A stretch of DNA of 64,000 nt. Origin: Novisyntrophococcus fermenticellae (lineage in GTDB: Bacteria > Bacillota > Clostridia > Lachnospirales > Lachnospiraceae). Position 1 is the first letter of the stretch, and each line of letters begins with the position of its first letter. The position numbers and the translations under genes were made by a program. This document shows, one piece after another, positions 62,738-64,000 of the stretch. The notes under the pieces were generated by a model. The model had not been told where the DNA came from. It did not search any database and was given only the letters and a program-made list of their open reading frames with translations. The stretch spans positions 3,286,001 through 3,350,000 of the forward strand of contig NZ_CP076458.1 in assembly GCF_018866245.1 (NCBI RefSeq). Direction: 5' to 3'.

Positions 62738-64000
62738 TCATACTCTCTTTACGGCTAAAGTTACCCTTTCCGTGTTAATATTCCATTCTTTTTCAAATCC
62801 TTCGGTCCGGTCCGTGATTAGCTCCTCCGCCAGTACCTCTGAGGCTATCAGATTTCCATGCTTTTCAACAATTCCTTTGATTACCTGATTGTCTTTCACA
62901 TAAACGCGGATTTTATCCATCACCTCGAATCCGGCTTCTTTACGCATGGTCTGAATTTTACTGATAATCTCCCGTACAAAACCTTCTTCAACCAGTTCAG
63001 GTGTCAGATTCGTATCCAGAACAACGGTAACTCCATTATCTGTCTCACTGTAATAACCCTCCATCTGTGCGGTCTCAATCAGCAGGTCCTCCTGTAATAA
63101 TATGACAGAAGTTCCTTCAATATTAAGAACCAGCTGCCCTGAGCTTTTTATCTCGCGCATGGCTTCATTGCCGTCAACACTGGAAAGGGCTGTACGGATA
63201 CCATTTAAAAGTTTTCCGAATTTGGGGCCTACAGTCTTTAGCTGTGGTTTAAAGCTATAGGTGATAAACTCCGAAATTTCATCGGTAAATACCACTTCCT
63301 TGATGTTCAGCTCCTCCTGAATAATCTCTTTGTAAAAGTCTGTCAGGGACCAGCAGCTCTTCACATACATCCTGCTGATTGGCTGGCGGTTTTTCATATT
63401 CGCAGTGTTTCTGCAGGCACGTCCCATAACAACGATTTCCAACAGATGCTCCATATTATCCTCCAGCTCACGGTCAATCCACTCCTCATGAATCCGCGGG
63501 TAATCGCAGAGATGGATGCTTTCCGGTGCAGTTTTATCAACGCTGCAAACCAGATTCCGGTAGATATCCTCCGTCATGAATGGAATCATGGGCGCTGCTG
63601 CCTTGCAAAATTCAACAAGTGCAGTATATAAAGTCATATAAGCATTGATTTTATCCTGCTCCATACCTTTTGCCCAGAAACGTTCACGGCTTCTTCTGAC
63701 ATACCAGTTACTCATGTCATCCACAAAGGACTGCAGGGTTCTTGCGGCTTCTGTGATTCGATAATTGAACAGGTCTTCATCCACCTCTTTAATCGTGGAG
63801 TTCAGGCGGGATAAAAGCCACTTATCCATAACCGACAGTTTCTCATACTCTAACCGGTATTTTGATGCATCGAATGAATCGATATTGGCATACAACACAA
63901 AGAATGCATATGTGTTCCACAAAGTTCCCATAAACTTTCGCGAATATTCGGAAACTGCTTTCCCGTGGAAACGGTTCGGCAGCCACGGAGCACTGTTTAT
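62738..64000 (-). CDS. ileS: Isoleucyl-tRNA synthetase, C-terminal part (runs off the window)
   Basis: A 420-codon fragment open at the right edge, continuing past 64000. It covers the end of the catalytic core (NSAPWLPNRFHGKAVSEYSRKFMGTLWNTYAFFVLYANID) and the anticodon-binding domain (LSVMDKWLLSRLNSTIKEVDEDLFNYRITEAARTLQSFVDDMSNWYVRRSRERFW) plus the C-terminal extension typical of the eukaryote-like IleS form. The frame contains an internal ATG at 63931, which is not the start. No zinc finger of the short bacterial form is visible at the end. Confidence 0.94.
   Translation of the reverse strand: MNSAPWLPNRFHGKAVSEYSRKFMGTLWNTYAFFVLYANIDSFDASKYRLEYEKLSVMDKWLLSRLNSTIKEVDEDLFNYRITEAARTLQSFVDDMSNWYVRRSRERFWAKGMEQDKINAYMTLYTALVEFCKAAAPMIPFMTEDIYRNLVCSVDKTAPESIHLCDYPRIHEEWIDRELEDNMEHLLEIVVMGRACRNTANMKNRQPISRMYVKSCWSLTDFYKEIIQEELNIKEVVFTDEISEFITYSFKPQLKTVGPKFGKLLNGIRTALSSVDGNEAMREIKSSGQLVLNIEGTSVILLQEDLLIETAQMEGYYSETDNGVTVVLDTNLTPELVEEGFVREIISKIQTMRKEAGFEVMDKIRVYVKDNQVIKGIVEKHGNLIASEVLAEELITDRTEGFEKEWNINTERVTLAVKRV

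Noticed and set aside
1..64000. tRNA and rRNA genes, CRISPR array, replication origin
   Set aside because: I looked for the usual tRNA ends, rRNA motifs, spaced repeats and DnaA-box clusters and saw none; a tool-based scan could still find a tRNA I missed.

Overview
The window looks like chromosome of an anaerobic, spore-forming Firmicute of the class Clostridia, most likely Lachnospiraceae. Supporting signs are a SpoVT regulator, a tryptophan T-box in front of a trpXYZ-type ABC transporter, a FeoA/FeoA/FeoB iron cluster with DUF3793 and DUF2325 companions, reverse rubrerythrin plus rubrerythrin, a PerR-type Fur protein, strong AGGAGG ribosome sites and moderate G+C. The family assignment is inference. 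I saw no rRNA, tRNA, CRISPR array or insertion sequence.

Region by region. 1-7.7 kb: a five-gene sortase-assembled pilus operon on the minus strand (vWA tip adhesin, SipA-like pseudo-signal peptidase, backbone pilin, class B sortase, anchor pilin) followed by a coupled VOC-family gene. Upstream lies a 232-bp segment bounded by perfect 32-bp inverted repeats that carries a promoter, and next to it a FimB/XerC-like tyrosine recombinase. This reads as a phase-variable invertible promoter switch for pili and is the most interesting part of the window. 7.8-10.8 kb: spoVT, an M15 peptidase and pncB. 10.9-15.4 kb: iron uptake (two FeoA, FeoB, a FeoB-associated Cys-rich protein, DUF3793, flavodoxin, DUF2325), with three matching inverted-repeat operators. 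15.4-19.1 kb: a Zn/Cd-type P-ATPase behind an SmtB/ArsR-type operator, and a DUF4143 AAA ATPase. 19.1-31.6 kb: an AraC remnant, lgt, threonine aldolase, uracil permease, homocysteine methyltransferase, a PrsA-like lipoprotein, mfd, pth, two CobW-type GTPases and a small HPr-like protein.

31.6-34.7 kb: T-box and tryptophan-type ABC importer. 34.7-40.6 kb: a sugar catabolic cluster of two Gfo/Idh/MocA oxidoreductases and three xylose-isomerase-like TIM barrels under an AraC regulator. 40.6-46 kb: TraX-like membrane protein, glgB, an NlpC/P60-3D cell wall hydrolase and tatD. 46-50.8 kb: a LacI regulator and a sugar ABC importer with a duplicated operator. 50.8-55.4 kb: metG, then the PerR-type regulator, reverse rubrerythrin, rubrerythrin and cobO. 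55.5-64 kb: DUF1002 protein, rsmA (ksgA), a TPR-AAA protein with a degenerate ATPase site, glgP and the 3' part of ileS.

How the genes work together: surface pili appear to be made by a switchable minority or majority of cells. Metal homeostasis (Feo, Zn/Cd export, CobW GTPases) and peroxide defence (PerR-type protein, rubrerythrins) each carry recognisable operators. Glycogen is built and degraded by glgB and glgP, which are encoded apart. Regulation by promoter, operator, T-box and attenuating hairpin can be read directly at many points.
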